Source of the DNA: a virus
Direction: 5' to 3' (one strand)
DNA length: 64,000 bases
IMG/VR virus record: IMGVR_UViG_3300045303_000221
Location: 23,893-87,892 of that record
Shown here in pieces: positions 41,401 through 52,952 of this stretch. Position numbers and translations under genes: made by a program. The notes below the pieces were generated by a model that saw only the letters and a list, made by a program, of their open reading frames with translations, was not told the origin of the DNA and did no database searches. Position 1 is the stretch's first letter, and every line of letters starts with the position of its first letter.

Positions 41401-44400
41401 ACGAGTTGCCGTCGGAGTTGCGGCTGTTGCTGGACGGCAAGCGACGGGTCGGTCACACGCACATGCCATCGACGCGAGAGGAGGCGGCGGCTGAGGCGGG
41501 GATCGCGCCGGAGCTTCTGACGCACTCAGATCAGTCGATGCCGTTCGGACGGGGGGCGCGGAACGACTGGGTGGGGCCGATGACGGACGCGCAGTTGCGC
41601 GAGAAGACGGTGGACTTTTACCGGGCGTTCCAGACGTTCCGCGAAGGCGCGGGCGGGCCGTTCAACCCGCTGTTCTTCTCGTCCGACACGGAGGCGCTGG
41701 CGAACGTGCATCCGTCGGAGATCCGCATCCTGCGGTTCCGGCGGAAGGCGAACGGGCACGGCTACCGGACGGCGGGGATGGAGGAGATCCGCACCGGCAG
41801 CGGCGAGGCGGTGCAGTTGGAGGACGTGCTGCGCGAGGACGCCTTCGACCTGTCGGAGGCGACGCACGAGTGGACGACGCTGCGGACGGACAAGGTGCGG
41901 GTCGGCGCTACCGAGGTGATCGGCCCGGACGTGACGACGCTCTCGTGGTGGCGCGAGGAAGCTGTGCAGGAGGCGTCCTGGCGCTCGGTGCTGCACCCTC
42001 GCGACCGGCGCGGCCGGTGGCGACACACGCTCGGGAAGCCGAAGGCGCGGAGCACGATCACGATCGACCCGGGCACGTTTATGCCGCCGTCGGGGCCGCT
42101 GGCGAATGGTCGGCCGCGCACGAGGGCGAAGACGCCGGTGCTGGACGAGACGCAGCGGATGATCCGCGACGCGCCGTTCCTCGATACCGACGTGGGCGAC
42201 GAGGTGCCGACGGAGTTCAACGTGGTGATGGCGCAGGCCGTCGTCGCGGAGGCACACCGGTGGCCGGAGTTGCCGCCGCTGACGTTCGTGCTGGGCGACC
42301 TGGAGCCGGGCGTGAAGGGAGAGTTGAGCATCACGCCGCCGGTGCCGCCGTTCCAGGAGGAAGCGTGGGAGTTGGCGCTGGACGAGAAGCTGATGGGCGT
42401 GGAGGGCGCGACGACGTTCGCGCACGAGATGGGCCACGCGGTGGACGCTGCGATGGCGCGCGACGTGGGGTATGTCGAGGGCAACAACGTGCGCGGCGCG
42501 GTCGGGAACTTCGGCTACTTCGCGTCGGGCATGGCGGCGGCCGACAACCCGTACGGCGAGGTGCTGCTCGGGCCGGAACGGTTCGCGGCGTGGCGGCACT
42601 TCCTGAAGATGGCCGTCACGCAGTCGATCGTGGACGAGATGTCGTCGCCGCCGGACTACTACCGCTCCCCGCACGAGTTGTGGGCGCGCGCCTACGCGCA
42701 GTGGGTGGCGACGCAGGACGAGGCGCTGATGGGCGAGATGCACGACGTGCACGAGCACGGCTGGCCGCAGGACGAGTGGGAACCGGTCGGACGGGCCGTG
42801 GAGCGGGTGCTGGGCGCGCACGGGCTGCTCTACGAGGGGGACGAGGCGTGGGTGGCGGAGGTCGGCCCGGAGCCTGAGAGGCGGCCTCTACGGCAGCCTC
42901 CGCGGTCGCAGATCGAGACGCCGCTCCCGCCCGTCATCCGCCAGAAGGCGGTCGCGGTGATGCACGACCTGACGCACATCGACCACAACCAGACGGGCGT
43001 GACGACGGACGACGTGATGCGGACGCACGGCTTCGCGGAGCCGGAGGGAGAGGCGCTGGCCGATGCGTTCCGGGAGGGCCTGGTCGGCGTCGGCTACAAG
43101 CTGTACGTGAGGGAGTTCCCGGTGGGCCGGGCGTGGTTCCGGGTGCGGACGGGCGAGCAGCCGCCGACGGAGCCGAACTTCTCGTGGATCGGCGAGGCGC
43201 TGCCCGACCCGCTGACGTTCGTGGTCGAGGCCCCGGATGACGAGGACGACCTGGAGTGGTTCCCGCTGGCGACGCCGGACGAGGTGATCGTGGACGGCGA
43301 GGTGATCGAGGGGCCGGACGTGACGACGTTGCCGTGGTGGGACGACGACGACGTGGTGGAAGCGGTGGACTGGCGGCCCGGCCAGCATCCTCGCGATCGG
43401 CGCGGTAGGTGGCGCGACGTGCTGGAAATGCCGAAGTCGAACGTGCTCGACAGGATCTCGGTGAAGTCAAGGGCGGAGCCGGACAAGCCGCTGACGACGA
43501 AGCTCGCGGGCCACGAGGTTCCGGTCGTGGTCGGCGAGATCGACATGTCGTACGCCACGACGACGCGCGTGGTTGCGGCGTTCGCGGCGGTCAAGGATCA
43601 TCGGTTCCCGGTGGGGTTCCTGACGATCGACCGGGACAAGCACCGGGTCGAGTTGATCTACGTGGAGACGGACAACCGGCGGCAGGGGATTGCGACGGCG
43701 CTGTACCGGGCGGGCCTGGCGCTGTACCCAGACCTGATCTTCGACGCCGACCGGACGGATGAGGGGGAGGCGTTCACGACGGCGACGGGCGGGAAGCGGG
43801 AGCGGCGCAGGAAGTTCGCGACGGCGGAGGCGCGGCGTATCGGTAGCCGGTTCCTGGGGGCGATGTACGGGGCGACGGCGGAGGACATCAAGCCGATCGA
43901 GCCGCCGCAGTCGGAGGGGCCGATCAGGGTCGCCTCGCGCTCGGGCTACCCGCCGGGCGGCGAGTGGCGGCGGGCGGTCGGCCTGGGGGAGGACGCCTAC
44001 CTGGTGGGTGGCGCTCCCCGGAACCGGATCTTCGGGGAGCCGGTGAAGGACGAGGACTTCATGGCCCTGCAGACGCCGGAGGCGATCAAGGCGGCGGCGC
44101 TGGCGGCTGGGCACACGGTGGAAGACCTGATGGTGCGCGACCGGCTGGTGGGCGTGCGCGTCACCGGGTCGAAGCTGCCGTCGGGCGGGATCGAGATTGC
44201 GCCGCCGAGGGTGGAGCGCTCGACCGGCGCGGGCCGCCACGACTTTGAGATCGTGCCGCACCCGGGGATCGGGTCGGAGACGCCGGAGGTGCTGCTCGCG
44301 GCGGACGCTGCGCGGCGCGACTTCACGTTCAACGCGCTGTACGAGGACGCGGCCGGGAACATCGTGGACCCGACCGGCACGGGCCTCGCGGATGCGCAGG

Positions 44401-47400
44401 CGAAGGCGCTGCGCACGGTGTCGCCGGACAGCTTCAAGGAAGACCCGCTGCGCATCCTGCGCGGCCTGCGGTTCATGTCGCAGTACGACGTGAAGCCGGT
44501 GCCGGACACGACCACGCAGATGCGGCTGCACGCATCGTCGGTGAACGCGCTGACGAAGAAGGGCGTGAGCGGCACGGCGCGCACCGAGTTGGACAAGATC
44601 CTGATGGGGCCGCACGTGGGCGCGGCGCTGCGGCAGATGCGCGACACGGGCGTGCTGGAGCACTTCCTGCCCGAGGTCGCTCCGGCGGTCGGCTTCAACC
44701 AGGAGTCGAAGTACCACGGCCTGACGCTGGACGAGCACATCATCTCGGCGGTCGAGGCGGCGGCTGCGCAGGGCGCGTCGCTGCGGGTGCGCCTCGCGCT
44801 CCTGTTCCACGACTCGGGGAAGCCGGAGTCGGCGTGGCGGGGCGAGGACGGCCACCTGCACTACTACGCGAACCCGAAGCTCGGGAAGGACGCGCACGAG
44901 GACGTGGGCGCGGCCATCGCGCGGCGGGCGCTGACCCGACTCGGCTACCCGGCGAAGGTGACGCAGGACGTGGAGCGGCTGGTGGCGGCGCACATGCTGA
45001 TGCCGACCGACCGGCTGTCGAAGATCAGGCGACTGCGGGCCGAGCACGGCGAGCTTCTGGACGACCTGTTCGCGCACCGCCGGGCGGACATGTCGGCGAA
45101 GGGCGAGGATCACGGCGCTGAGGGGCACGATGCGCTGGAGCGGATGCACGAGGAAGTGCGGCTGAGCCGGACGCGGGGCGAGGCGGTGCGGCGCGGCGAC
45201 CTGGCCGTGACGGGCGCGGACATCGTGGCGCTCGGGGTGAAGGGGCCTGCGGTCGGCGAGGTGCTGGCCGTGCTGCTCGACTTCGTGATCGGCGACCCGT
45301 CCCTGAACCGGCGCGACTGGCTGCTCGCACGGGCTGAGAAGCTGGCGCGGCGGCACCTGAGCGAGGCGGTGCGGGTGACGCCGGTGATGGAGGCGTGGTG
45401 GCGGTCGTTGCTGCATCCGCGGGATCGTCGGGGCCGGTTCATGGACAAGCTGGGACGCCCGACTCAAGCTGTGAGTCGCGAGCGGAACGAGTACCCGCCG
45501 TCGGTGGAGTATTTCGGGCCGTTCTACGACTCGCCGTACCCGATGCAGCGGACGCGCGACGAGGAGCCGGACCTGTCACCGCAGGCCACGAAGCTGATGG
45601 ACGACATCAGCGGCGCGCTGATCCGGCCGGGCAGCAGCGACCTGGAGCGGCAGACGGCGCGGCAGACGCGGGCGTCGGCGTACGCGGTGCTGACCGCGAA
45701 CCGGTGGCCGCGCATCCCGAAGACGAGCATCGCTGTGAAGCGCGACATGGCAGAGGGCACGCACGGGCACTTCGCGACGACCGGCTCAGGGACGGACGTT
45801 GAGCGGTGGGAGATCGCGATGAGCGAGGCGTCCGTGCTCACCGGGAAGTCCGTCACCACGATCGTGCACGAGATGGGGCACGCGCTGGACGCGGCGATGG
45901 CCTACCCGGTCGGCGACGACCGGCTGGCGCTGCGGGTCTACGGCGAGGTGAAAAAGAGCCACCTGGCGTCCGGGATCGCGGCCTCGGAAAACGAGGCGGG
46001 GCACGAGATGCTGGGCCTGGAGCGAGTGGCGGCGTGGCGGCGGTTCTTCAAGGCGTCGATCACGCAGTCGGTGCTGGACGCCGACGTGCGGCCGGGCTAT
46101 CACCGTGCGCCGCACGAGTTGTGGGCGAGGGCGTACACGCAGTGGGTGGCGAGCACCGATCCGTTGCTGGCGGAGCACTTGCGGCGGCTGAACTGGAATC
46201 AGGGCTGGCCGCCGCAGGAGTGGGAGCGCGTCGGGTTGGCGGTCGAGGACGTGCTGCGTGCGCACGGCCTGCTGTACGAGCACGACTCGCCGAACGCGCG
46301 GTATGCGTGGTCGGTGGTGGACCCGGAGACGGGCGAGCCGACGGAGCCGACGATCCCAGACCTGCCGCCGCTGATGCCGCCGCGCGGGATGGCGGAGCCG
46401 CTGAAGTACGCGCTCCCGAAGGAGGCGCTGGACGACGAGGTGCGCATCCGCGACGACCTGTCGAACGTCACGGAGGCGTCCGAGCACCCGATCGATGACG
46501 CGATGCGCAAGCAAGGGTTCTCGTACGCGGGCGACGACACGGAGTTCGTGACCTGGGCGAAGGAATACCCGGAGGGGCGGGCGCTGATCCGCTACCCGGT
46601 GGGCACGAAGCCGAAGACGTTCTGGGCGTTGGGGAAGTCTGCGTGGATCGGCAGCCCGAGGCCGGACCCGCTGACGCACGTCGTGGAGATGCGGGCGACG
46701 GAGCGGCTGTGGGGCGGTGTCGGTCGGCGGATGCGGCAGCACGGCGGCTACGCGGAGCGGCTGCACCCGAGGGATCGCCGCGGCCGGTGGCGGGACACGC
46801 CTGGGCAGATCACGGTGCGGTCGGAGGACTGGCGGGCGCAGCATCGGCCGCCGAGCAAGGACGACGACGTGGGCGGGCCGCTGCACGACCTGACGCAGGT
46901 GATGCCCGCCGACGTGTATACGCACCCGCACTACTACTTCACGACGGGAGGCGATCCGGACTCGGAAGCGGCGTACCGGGAGTCGTGGGCGGCGATCCAA
47001 CGGGTGCGCGGGAAGCCGGACGCGAAGGTGCGGATCTACCGGTCGCTCCCGGCCGAGCACGCGCACAACGGCTTCCACGAGGGCGACTGGGTGACGCTCT
47101 CCAAGACGTACGCGCGGCGGCACGGGATGGGGATGGGCGATCCGCACGCGGACGACTCCGAGAACGACTGGCCGGTGATCAGCACGACCGTGCTGGCGCG
47201 CGATCTTCTGACGCACGCGGACGACCTGAACGAGTGGGGCTACGTCGGGCCGGGCCGGAACACGGCGATGGTGGCGTTCAAGGGCGGCCGGAAGCAGGAG
47301 GTGCGCCAGCACGCGGATGGCGTCGTGCGTCCGGTGAAGCGGCGCGGCGAGGGGACGATCAAGGTGCAGTCGGCCGGGTCGATCGCGAAGTGGCGCGATG

Positions 47401-50174
47401 AGGGCGGCTGGGATGCGGGCGTGTTCTTCCACGTGACGCCGCGCGAGGATGCGATCGAGCGGCAGGGCGCGGTGCTGCCGCGCGGCCACCAGGAGGACGT
47501 GCAGGCGCAGCACGCCTTCCCGGTCGATCCGGACGTTGTGTACCTGTGGCCGTCGGCGGCGAAGGCCGAGAAGCACGTCGGGTACATGGAGCGGCGCGGG
47601 GTGACGGGGTTGACGGTGGTGCCGGTGCACGCGGACGTGTCGCAGCTTGAGCCGGACCCGGAGCCGTTCCTGAACCTGTGGCGGCAGGCGTCCAACTACG
47701 AGGCGGTGGCGGGTGTGCGGCAGCGCGAGAACCTGCGCGAGCACGGCTATGCGGCGCTGGACGAGGCGCGGCACTACCCGGACCCGGTGAACCATCCGGA
47801 GGGCGAGACGCTGCGCGAGTACCTGGCGACGGTGACGCCGCCGTACGTGGTGACCTCCCCGAGCGACGACTACCCGCCGGAGATCCTGGCCGATCCGTGG
47901 ATCGAGGCGCGGCGGGTGCTGGCCGACATGCCGGTGGCGCTGCGCAGGGACGTGGCAAGGGTGTTCTCGCAGCACGGCGTGGCGGTGCTGGCCCGGGGTC
48001 GCCGTCCGCTCGCGGAGGCGGCTGTGGCGGCTCCCGAGGGCGAGTGGGACGTGATCGTGGCGAATGGCGTCCGGCGCGAGCACTTCGACGTGACGCTGAT
48101 GCCGTGGTGGCACGACCTGGCCGAGGCGAGCTTCGCGGAGCGCCTGCACCCGCGGGACCGGCGTGGCCGGTGGCGACGCGGCGTCAGCCACCTGGCGACC
48201 AGCCCGGCGGCCACCGTCTCTCGTCACGGCATCGGGACGAAGCGGACTCGGCGCGAGGTTCCGGGCGAGGCGGACATGGACCGGTTCGTGCGGCTCCTGG
48301 ACGACCGGTTCCATCGCGACCCGGAAGACCCCTACCCGTACGACGTGCCGGAGTTCGTGGCGGAGCGGGCGGCGTCTGCGCACCGGTGGCCGGAGGCGGC
48401 GTCCGACATGCTCCAGGGGATCGACATGGACTGGCTGTCGCCGGGCGTGATGGGGCAGTTCGCCGTGGACCTGGGCGAAGGCGAGTGGGCGGACGACCCG
48501 ACCTCGCCGACCGGGGTGCGGCTTGTGAGCGGCCCTGAGACGCTTGCGTGGATCAGGATCGACCCGCGGTCGATGCCGGAGCGCGAGGGCGACCCTGCGT
48601 ACTTCGGGCCGGTGCTGGCGCACGAGTTGGGGCACCTGCTCGACACGTCGCTGGCGAAGCAGGCCGGTCAGAGCGCGTGGCGGTCGGACGAGGGGCACGA
48701 CGGCGAGTTGAACGGCGCGTCGATCATGGCGGCCCTCGACCCGCCCGACCGGCGGCTGACGGACGCGCAGGTGGCGGCGTGGCGCGGGTTCTTCAAGGCG
48801 GCCGTCACCCCGAGCGTGGAGGCGATGCCGAACCCGCGTTACAACCGGTCGCCGGACGAGTTGTTCGCGCGGGCGTACGCGCAGTGGATCGGGACGACCA
48901 TGCGCGATCAGATGGAGCGCGAGTTCCAGGATGCGCCGGAGGGGATGCACCGCTGGCCGCCGGACGAGTGGGAGCCGGTGGGCGCGGCGCTGGAGGCGGT
49001 GCTGGACGAGTTCGGGCTGCTGTACGACCACCCGGATCACCGGTGGCTGGCGGAGAGCTACGTCGCGCGGCAGCATCCGCGCGACCGGAAGGGCCGCTGG
49101 CGACTGGTCGCCCCACACGTGATCGCGAAGGCGATCGAGCTACGCAACGCGCCGGGCGAGGGTCGGCAGGGGACGCGCTACGCGAGGCCGACGGGCGACC
49201 CGGAGACGGGGAAGGTGCTGCACGGCGTCGGGACGCTGCTCGACCGGGCGGCCGAGAAGCAGGGCCGGACGCGGCGCGAGTTGGACGCGAAGCTCCAGTC
49301 GCAGGTGGAGCGCCTGGTCGGCCCGGAGTCGGGGACGGTGCCGATGATGCGGGTGCGGCCGGGGTCGCTGCGGTTCGCGTTCCGGACGTGGCACTTCCCG
49401 AACGCGCACGAGTCGCCGCCGGAGCCGAAGGAGACGTACCGGGGTGCGGACTACCGGAAGGCGCGGGCGCGGAGCGAGCGCGACTGGTTCGGGATCAGCC
49501 CGAGCGCGCCGCCGGAGCACTTCCCGCACTACGGCTACATGGCGCGGCCGGACGAGGAGGACTGGCTCAAGAACCTGGTCGGCGGGTTCGGGAAGATCAG
49601 GGTGCGCCTGAAGCCGCAGACGCGCGGCCGGACGACGTTCACGTACTCGGACTCGCTGTACGTCGGCAGCCACGACGACTCGATCGTGCCTTCTCCGGTC
49701 GATGAGCCGAAGGGCTACAGCGTGAGCGCCACGTCAGCGTTCTTCGTGCCGTGGCTGGAGCACGTCGCGCGCCCGCTGGTGAAGACGACGCGCGAGCAGC
49801 CGCCGCTGACGGCAGAGGAGGAACGGGACCTGGCCGACTGGAAGCGGTACGGGCGGCACGTGATGGACCGGCAGACGGGCGAGGAAGTGCGGCTGTACGG
49901 CGACGACCTGGTGCCGGAGTTCATGCGTCGCCGCGCGCAGCGGCTGGAGGACGAGGGCGTGTGGACGGACGCGACCTGGGACGATTTCTTTGAGGCGCAG
50001 ATCCACGGCGGGGTGGAGTGGGACGACGTGGACGGGATCGACTTCCCCGAAGACCCCGGCGAGGACGTGCTGCGCGAGTTGGCGCAGCGGAACATCTCGT
50101 TCACGATCGCGGCGGAAGCGGTAGAGTCTGCGTCAGATCGCGCCCGGCGAGTGATGGAGAGGCTGCAAACGTGA
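38427..50174 (+). CDS. Giant polyvalent protein, 3915 aa: 4 zincins, GNAT, CCA-adding-type NTase + HD, ART-like domains
   Basis: One uninterrupted 11.7-kb frame. Approximate order: tag [14 protein letters not shown] (35); two peptidoglycan-binding-like domains (63-105, 147-207); tag (335); zincin 1, HEVGH 485-489 with [15 protein letters not shown] downstream; ART-like [11 protein letters not shown] (890-950); tag (1190); zincin 2, HEMGH 1333-1337; tag (1655); GNAT with NRRQGIA near 1751; nucleotidyltransferase [10 protein letters not shown] (1860), [26 protein letters not shown] (2005) and HD domain LLFHDSGKP (2128); tag (2330); zincin 3, HEMGH 2481-2485; tag (2780); ART-like [11 protein letters not shown] and [11 protein letters not shown] (2867-2940) and [10 protein letters not shown] (3000); tag (3240); zincin 4, HELGH 3399-3403; tag (3550); C-terminal domain with [13 protein letters not shown], tentatively DUF3626-like. 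Each zincin has HExxH plus a conserved ELWARAY/ELFARAY helix. Fits the polyvalent-protein class of phage and conjugative-element proteins delivered into hosts. Processing at the tags is inferred. Confidence 0.88.
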   Translation: MEPHDDLSEAAGGTPPPKRRGGQGANQEFEGAHPRSAKGRVGGGEFAKKPGQGGAAKPKMQAVSVASALKAAGVKSIAEFQKTRGLPVTGRLDSRTMVALRNAYVAHLVDLQSGGGTAAGTNAAAKAGVTLGLHDYAKRGMGTKADPDSRVSRVQQTLERLGYDVPIDGVYSSELETAVKQFQADHGLPATGVVSVQTLRQMDKLHSQRDAGKEPGGGLSADTPGTKHRVGTDEVKSLANRARAGRIARTGRVAATVKTTTPKAKAKPTGTKPRKPPATTAVKITQAAVDEPDEARFDALVIDGEEVEPTDVTTLPWWDEDETFAQEAAIDWREVLHPRNRLGKFRRVFGDPRPQTHTQRLVAEPPVQTRRTAGKLGARRTRRETPVPDQWGQKLIEHAEWSDKDNKWLQEGGVLATVTHLATAHRWPSIAPFQGFDAKSLRNSEGELRIRPPQEVNGQRIFEQWWITAAISAAKKGVTEMVIAHEVGHMLDASLMRPEDGQPDPRNKRMDYHFHGSEAAANMSIETIERQGFAMSAEQHARWREFLKIAVTPSVLGQTKYAAKYHRSPAELWARAYAQWAASTQGPPLGIERAAIPGMTWPADEWEPVGRAVESVLGSYGLLHTDGAFKWEVQPGGIEPQIMPDAAQKTMNAVHKFIGDQRMHGAAQALQGFDFKYVDTVGGEHEYEREVGGGLLTGFVKPNDPSIRWEFEADVQATPPYQRSRRAPKPMPEYVRQEGLNAEAEMESRGVPPMGVLLDRGFRSEDSPSKAHAVYAKTFPEGKLRARFKHGEHKVEWKWEGDLPDITSEVSAPLPVPPKPEWVRPDDPEGESSDEFLVRMARERERTMTWEQEVKRGLSVGRWTEAEAKEAGYHTQSRGEGWEPLPDGPLFHVTTAASAVRAGGLKTRYELAQGSGAGLGGGAEDTISFTTDETIARAIALGLREMRMVARGEVSAADLLRHAENGTAADRPFATDLIRYYDYANRAWSPGDELPSELRLLLDGKRRVGHTHMPSTREEAAAEAGIAPELLTHSDQSMPFGRGARNDWVGPMTDAQLREKTVDFYRAFQTFREGAGGPFNPLFFSSDTEALANVHPSEIRILRFRRKANGHGYRTAGMEEIRTGSGEAVQLEDVLREDAFDLSEATHEWTTLRTDKVRVGATEVIGPDVTTLSWWREEAVQEASWRSVLHPRDRRGRWRHTLGKPKARSTITIDPGTFMPPSGPLANGRPRTRAKTPVLDETQRMIRDAPFLDTDVGDEVPTEFNVVMAQAVVAEAHRWPELPPLTFVLGDLEPGVKGELSITPPVPPFQEEAWELALDEKLMGVEGATTFAHEMGHAVDAAMARDVGYVEGNNVRGAVGNFGYFASGMAAADNPYGEVLLGPERFAAWRHFLKMAVTQSIVDEMSSPPDYYRSPHELWARAYAQWVATQDEALMGEMHDVHEHGWPQDEWEPVGRAVERVLGAHGLLYEGDEAWVAEVGPEPERRPLRQPPRSQIETPLPPVIRQKAVAVMHDLTHIDHNQTGVTTDDVMRTHGFAEPEGEALADAFREGLVGVGYKLYVREFPVGRAWFRVRTGEQPPTEPNFSWIGEALPDPLTFVVEAPDDEDDLEWFPLATPDEVIVDGEVIEGPDVTTLPWWDDDDVVEAVDWRPGQHPRDRRGRWRDVLEMPKSNVLDRISVKSRAEPDKPLTTKLAGHEVPVVVGEIDMSYATTTRVVAAFAAVKDHRFPVGFLTIDRDKHRVELIYVETDNRRQGIATALYRAGLALYPDLIFDADRTDEGEAFTTATGGKRERRRKFATAEARRIGSRFLGAMYGATAEDIKPIEPPQSEGPIRVASRSGYPPGGEWRRAVGLGEDAYLVGGAPRNRIFGEPVKDEDFMALQTPEAIKAAALAAGHTVEDLMVRDRLVGVRVTGSKLPSGGIEIAPPRVERSTGAGRHDFEIVPHPGIGSETPEVLLAADAARRDFTFNALYEDAAGNIVDPTGTGLADAQAKALRTVSPDSFKEDPLRILRGLRFMSQYDVKPVPDTTTQMRLHASSVNALTKKGVSGTARTELDKILMGPHVGAALRQMRDTGVLEHFLPEVAPAVGFNQESKYHGLTLDEHIISAVEAAAAQGASLRVRLALLFHDSGKPESAWRGEDGHLHYYANPKLGKDAHEDVGAAIARRALTRLGYPAKVTQDVERLVAAHMLMPTDRLSKIRRLRAEHGELLDDLFAHRRADMSAKGEDHGAEGHDALERMHEEVRLSRTRGEAVRRGDLAVTGADIVALGVKGPAVGEVLAVLLDFVIGDPSLNRRDWLLARAEKLARRHLSEAVRVTPVMEAWWRSLLHPRDRRGRFMDKLGRPTQAVSRERNEYPPSVEYFGPFYDSPYPMQRTRDEEPDLSPQATKLMDDISGALIRPGSSDLERQTARQTRASAYAVLTANRWPRIPKTSIAVKRDMAEGTHGHFATTGSGTDVERWEIAMSEASVLTGKSVTTIVHEMGHALDAAMAYPVGDDRLALRVYGEVKKSHLASGIAASENEAGHEMLGLERVAAWRRFFKASITQSVLDADVRPGYHRAPHELWARAYTQWVASTDPLLAEHLRRLNWNQGWPPQEWERVGLAVEDVLRAHGLLYEHDSPNARYAWSVVDPETGEPTEPTIPDLPPLMPPRGMAEPLKYALPKEALDDEVRIRDDLSNVTEASEHPIDDAMRKQGFSYAGDDTEFVTWAKEYPEGRALIRYPVGTKPKTFWALGKSAWIGSPRPDPLTHVVEMRATERLWGGVGRRMRQHGGYAERLHPRDRRGRWRDTPGQITVRSEDWRAQHRPPSKDDDVGGPLHDLTQVMPADVYTHPHYYFTTGGDPDSEAAYRESWAAIQRVRGKPDAKVRIYRSLPAEHAHNGFHEGDWVTLSKTYARRHGMGMGDPHADDSENDWPVISTTVLARDLLTHADDLNEWGYVGPGRNTAMVAFKGGRKQEVRQHADGVVRPVKRRGEGTIKVQSAGSIAKWRDEGGWDAGVFFHVTPREDAIERQGAVLPRGHQEDVQAQHAFPVDPDVVYLWPSAAKAEKHVGYMERRGVTGLTVVPVHADVSQLEPDPEPFLNLWRQASNYEAVAGVRQRENLREHGYAALDEARHYPDPVNHPEGETLREYLATVTPPYVVTSPSDDYPPEILADPWIEARRVLADMPVALRRDVARVFSQHGVAVLARGRRPLAEAAVAAPEGEWDVIVANGVRREHFDVTLMPWWHDLAEASFAERLHPRDRRGRWRRGVSHLATSPAATVSRHGIGTKRTRREVPGEADMDRFVRLLDDRFHRDPEDPYPYDVPEFVAERAASAHRWPEAASDMLQGIDMDWLSPGVMGQFAVDLGEGEWADDPTSPTGVRLVSGPETLAWIRIDPRSMPEREGDPAYFGPVLAHELGHLLDTSLAKQAGQSAWRSDEGHDGELNGASIMAALDPPDRRLTDAQVAAWRGFFKAAVTPSVEAMPNPRYNRSPDELFARAYAQWIGTTMRDQMEREFQDAPEGMHRWPPDEWEPVGAALEAVLDEFGLLYDHPDHRWLAESYVARQHPRDRKGRWRLVAPHVIAKAIELRNAPGEGRQGTRYARPTGDPETGKVLHGVGTLLDRAAEKQGRTRRELDAKLQSQVERLVGPESGTVPMMRVRPGSLRFAFRTWHFPNAHESPPEPKETYRGADYRKARARSERDWFGISPSAPPEHFPHYGYMARPDEEDWLKNLVGGFGKIRVRLKPQTRGRTTFTYSDSLYVGSHDDSIVPSPVDEPKGYSVSATSAFFVPWLEHVARPLVKTTREQPPLTAEEERDLADWKRYGRHVMDRQTGEEVRLYGDDLVPEFMRRRAQRLEDEGVWTDATWDDFFEAQIHGGVEWDDVDGIDFPEDPGEDVLRELAQRNISFTIAAEAVESASDRARRVMERLQT

Positions 50175-51079
50175 CGGCGTTCCGCGCGGAGCTACACCCG
50201 AGGGACCGACGGGGCCGGTGGGAGTCGGTGCCGGGCGTGCGGCTGACGAAGGGCGGGAAGATTCGCCTGCGGCTCCAGATCGGGTCGGAGCAGCACAAGA
50301 AGCTGATCGCTCGCGGGCACACGATCGCGACGCCGACCTTGAAGCCGCCGCCGAAGCGGATGACGGTGAGCGGCGACGAGGCTCGCCAGCGGGCGCTGAC
50401 GCGGCGCGGCTACACGGCGCGCGTGGGCGCGTCGAAGCCTGCGCTCTCGGTGTACCCGTACACCGGCCCGGCGGGGACGCACACGGTGGACGGCGTGACG
50501 TACTGGGAGGACGAGGATCGGGCGCGCGACGTGGCGACGAGTATGCCGCGCTCCAGGGTGGAGAAGCGGCCGAGGGGCTGGGTGATCATCCTGGCGCACG
50601 GGAAGCCGCACAACGTGACGCGGCTGCGGCCGATGAAGGGCAACACGTGGGCCGACCCGTTCGGCGACATTGACGAGTTCGGCCGCACGCGACCACGGGT
50701 GCGCGAGGCGCGGCAGCGGCGGGTGGCGGCGAAGCTGGAGCGGATCGTGCTGGCCGACATCGAGGACGAGGCGGTCGCGATCCTGGCGGCGGAGCGGTTC
50801 CTGGTGGAGGCGGCGGACAAGACGCCGGAGCCGTTCTCCAAGAGCAAGACATCGAACTGGGTGGCGCGCGCCGGTGGGCTGCCGAACTACATCCAGCACA
50901 TCGCGCACGACCTCGTGGAAAAGCGCGGCAAGTCCGAGTCGCAGGCTATCCAGATGGCGATCGGCATCGTCAAGCGGTGGTGCCGGGGCGGCGGCGACGT
51001 GAAGCCGGACACACGCGCGGCGGCGTGCAAGGCCGTCGCGGAGTGGACGGCCCTGAAGGCGAAGGCCCATGCCTCGTAG
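50171..51079 (+). CDS. Tagged protein with C-terminal NWV-GGLP phage domain, 302 aa
   Basis: GTG 50171 overlaps the giant gene's stop. [15 protein letters not shown] starts at residue 8. The middle is a beta-rich region of unknown fold. Residues about 222-300 (NWVARAGGLPNYIQHIAHDL, SQAIQMAIGIVKRW, AACKAVAEWTALKAKA) match a helical domain I recall from other phage head-region proteins; its function is unknown. Co-translated with the giant protein. Confidence 0.75.
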   Translation: MTAFRAELHPRDRRGRWESVPGVRLTKGGKIRLRLQIGSEQHKKLIARGHTIATPTLKPPPKRMTVSGDEARQRALTRRGYTARVGASKPALSVYPYTGPAGTHTVDGVTYWEDEDRARDVATSMPRSRVEKRPRGWVIILAHGKPHNVTRLRPMKGNTWADPFGDIDEFGRTRPRVREARQRRVAAKLERIVLADIEDEAVAILAAERFLVEAADKTPEPFSKSKTSNWVARAGGLPNYIQHIAHDLVEKRGKSESQAIQMAIGIVKRWCRGGGDVKPDTRAAACKAVAEWTALKAKAHAS

Positions 51080-51758
51080 CCCTGCCTGGGACGCATCCGA
51101 GCAGCGCGTGCGGTCGGTGGCGCTGCATCACCACGTGGTCGTCAGCGAGGGGCTGCTGGGGCACTTCACGGAGCGGCTGCATCCCCGGTCGCACGGCAAG
51201 TTCGCGGCGAAGCCGGGCGCGTTGAAGGGTCGCGCCGGGAAGGCCGCCGCCAAGCGGGGGGCGGAGGCGCGGGCGTCGCATTACGAGCGGCTGAAGACGC
51301 CGGAGGGGCAGGAGCACCTGTCGAAGATCAGGGGCCGGATGTCGCACGGCGAGTGGCTGGAGCATCCGGGGTCGGCGGCCGAGCGGGCGATGTCGCACTA
51401 CGCCCCGCGGACGGCGCACGCCACGTCGCACGAGCAGCAGGTGTCCGACGCGAAGCACGCGGCGGCGAAGGCGGAGCGCGACCGGATCAAGGCGGAGGAC
51501 GAGGCGTACAAGCGGGGTGTGGCGCAGGCGCGGATGGACTGGCGCAAGTCGCTGACGCCGAAGGAGCGCCACCTGCACGATGCGTTCGATGCGGCACACA
51601 AGGCGTGGGCCGCGAAGATGACGTTCGACTACGACCCGCCGGAGGAGACGCGGGCGATGCGGAAGGCGCGGGCGGCGCTGGACGCGCACGAGGCGAAACA
51701 CGGCAAGAAGCGGCCGAAGTTCCCGGAGCAGCCGTACCGGCATGTGAGCGAGCCGTAG
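51069..51758 (+). CDS. Tagged basic helical protein, 229 aa
   Basis: ATG 51069 overlaps the previous gene by 11 bases. LHPRSHGKFAAKPG near residue 37, then Lys/Ala-rich helices with many His. Could be a DNA-associated internal head protein. No family recognised. Confidence 0.65.
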   Translation: MPRSPAWDASEQRVRSVALHHHVVVSEGLLGHFTERLHPRSHGKFAAKPGALKGRAGKAAAKRGAEARASHYERLKTPEGQEHLSKIRGRMSHGEWLEHPGSAAERAMSHYAPRTAHATSHEQQVSDAKHAAAKAERDRIKAEDEAYKRGVAQARMDWRKSLTPKERHLHDAFDAAHKAWAAKMTFDYDPPEETRAMRKARAALDAHEAKHGKKRPKFPEQPYRHVSEP

Positions 51759-51762
51759 CGGC

Positions 51763-51867
51763 ATGATCTCGGCGTGGGACTGGCTGGCGGCGGGCCTGTT
51801 CCTGGTGGCGGTGTCGGCGCTGATCGCGACAGTCGTGACGTTCGTCGCGTGGTTGATCTGGGGCTGA
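51763..51867 (+). CDS. Single-pass membrane peptide, 34 aa
   Basis: ATG 51763 is 4 bases after the previous stop. Residues 8-32 form one membrane helix (LAAGLFLVAVSALIATVVTF). Confidence 0.5.
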   Translation: MISAWDWLAAGLFLVAVSALIATVVTFVAWLIWG

Positions 51868-51885
51868 GGCGGGGACCACCTGGCC

Positions 51886-51987
51886 GTGTCCATCTCCGAA
51901 CACACGCTCATCATCATCCTGATCGTGGTCGCGATCATCGTCGGCCTGATCTACCTGTGGAACAACCTCCCGCGCCGTCGGGGTTAG
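51886..51987 (+). CDS. Single-pass membrane peptide, 33 aa
   Basis: GTG 51886. One helix (LIIILIVVAIIVGLIYLW), then a basic tail NNLPRRRG, an N-out/C-in single-pass pattern. Confidence 0.5.
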   Translation: MSISEHTLIIILIVVAIIVGLIYLWNNLPRRRG

Positions 51988-52002
51988 CACACGACGGGGC
52001 GC
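51988..52002. promoter_or_regulatory. Operator-like site without a promoter
   Basis: CACGACGGG (8/9 match to the regulon core) follows the stop of the previous gene but has no TANNNT box at the usual distance. Confidence 0.35.
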
Positions 52003-52015
52003 TTCGACTGAGTGG

Positions 52016-52049
52016 TGAGGCGGGTCCGTGCTGGAGCGGGCTTGCCTCA
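52016..52049 (+). terminator. Terminator-like hairpin
   Basis: 13-bp stem TGAGGCGGGTCCG / CGGGCTTGCCTCA (three G-T pairs), 8-base loop. Sits between the half-operator and site 14. Confidence 0.55.
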
Positions 52050-52051
52050 TC

Positions 52052-52069
52052 GCTCACGTCGTGTACGAT
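52052..52069 (+). promoter_or_regulatory. Regulon operator-promoter (site 14)
   Basis: CACGTCGTG core (9/9, centre 52059) and TACGAT at 52064-52069 (distance 5). The leader of about 95 bases to GTG 52167 holds GGAAGCAGGA as RBS. Confidence 0.65.
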
Positions 52070-52166
52070 GTGGCGGTCACGTTCTCGGGCATGACGGCCG
52101 AAGTGTCCCACTCTGGGTCCACGGGAACGCCGCTCATCAGGTTCACGTGACAGGAAGCAGGATCCT

Positions 52167-52877
52167 GTGAGTGCACAGGAAAAGGCGGGCAGAACGCCCG
52201 CCACGAAGGGCGCTGCCGAGCCGATGCTGGCGTCCGAGGTCGAGGCGGAGGTCTACGAGCCTCACGCGATGACCTGGCTCGCCGAGGTCGGCCTTGTCAC
52301 GGATGACGAGGAGATCGACCGGGAGGCGTTCCGCGCGGCTGTCGCGGACGCCCTGCTCCGTCACGCTGTGGCGGAGACTTCGGACGAGCGGGACGCGAAG
52401 GCGCTCGTGTCCGGCGAGTTGACGAAGCTCGTCGTGCCGGAGGCGGAGTACGAGTCCGGGCCGGTGGCCGAGGCGGCGTTCCAGTGGATCGAGAAGAAGG
52501 TCTGGAACCTCGCTCAGAACACGCGGCGCGGCTCTGTCATCCAGACCCTGATCGGTGACGTTCTGCCGGATCACGTCGTCACGACGTGCAACGTGCGGCG
52601 CGGAACCGTTCCGGCGCGGGCGGTCTACGTGACCGGAAACGCCGACCTGCTGCTCAAGGACTTCGCCAAGGAGCGCGAGGCGAAGCTGCACGCAGCGAAC
52701 ATGACGTACACGGCGGACATGGCTCTGCTCGCCGAGCGGATCGATGATCTGCGGGCGAAGATGAACCGGCGGGTGCGTCAGCAGTTGAAGGTGTCCGGGT
52801 CGCAGGCGCTGGACCAGTACCAGCTTCTGCTCGGTCCGAGCAACGGCGACTCCGACAACGGCGACGGCAGCGAGTAG
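52167..52877 (+). CDS. Hypothetical protein, 236 aa
   Basis: GTG 52167. A helical, acidic protein with QWIEKKVWNLAQNTRRGSVI in the middle and a coiled-coil C-terminus (AERIDDLRAKMNRRVRQQL). Monocistronic between site 14 and the terminator at 52899. Not recognised; could be a DNA-transaction protein. Confidence 0.65.
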   Translation: MSAQEKAGRTPATKGAAEPMLASEVEAEVYEPHAMTWLAEVGLVTDDEEIDREAFRAAVADALLRHAVAETSDERDAKALVSGELTKLVVPEAEYESGPVAEAAFQWIEKKVWNLAQNTRRGSVIQTLIGDVLPDHVVTTCNVRRGTVPARAVYVTGNADLLLKDFAKEREAKLHAANMTYTADMALLAERIDDLRAKMNRRVRQQLKVSGSQALDQYQLLLGPSNGDSDNGDGSE

Positions 52878-52898
52878 CTAGCTGCCATCGGGACGGCT

Positions 52899-52930
52899 CG
52901 GGGGCGGCGCGCTACGGCGTGTCGCCCCCG
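52899..52930 (+). terminator. Terminator / leader hairpin
   Basis: 14-bp stem CGGGGGCGGCGCGC / GCGTGTCGCCCCCG (two G-T pairs) closed by TACG. CAGAGAGGAC follows 8 bases later, so it also occupies the leader-hairpin position of regulon genes. Confidence 0.7.
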
Positions 52931-52952
52931 GCTGACCCAGAGAGGACACGGC

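Noticed and set aside
38034-41525. 1163-codon minus-strand frame across the collagen-like and giant genes
   Set aside because: Mirror of Gly-X-Y repeats and of the giant gene's third-position GC; no start signal or domain.
45786-49118. 1110-codon minus-strand frame inside the giant gene
   Set aside because: Arg/His/Leu-rich shadow of a frame that contains clear zincin and NTase motifs on the + strand.
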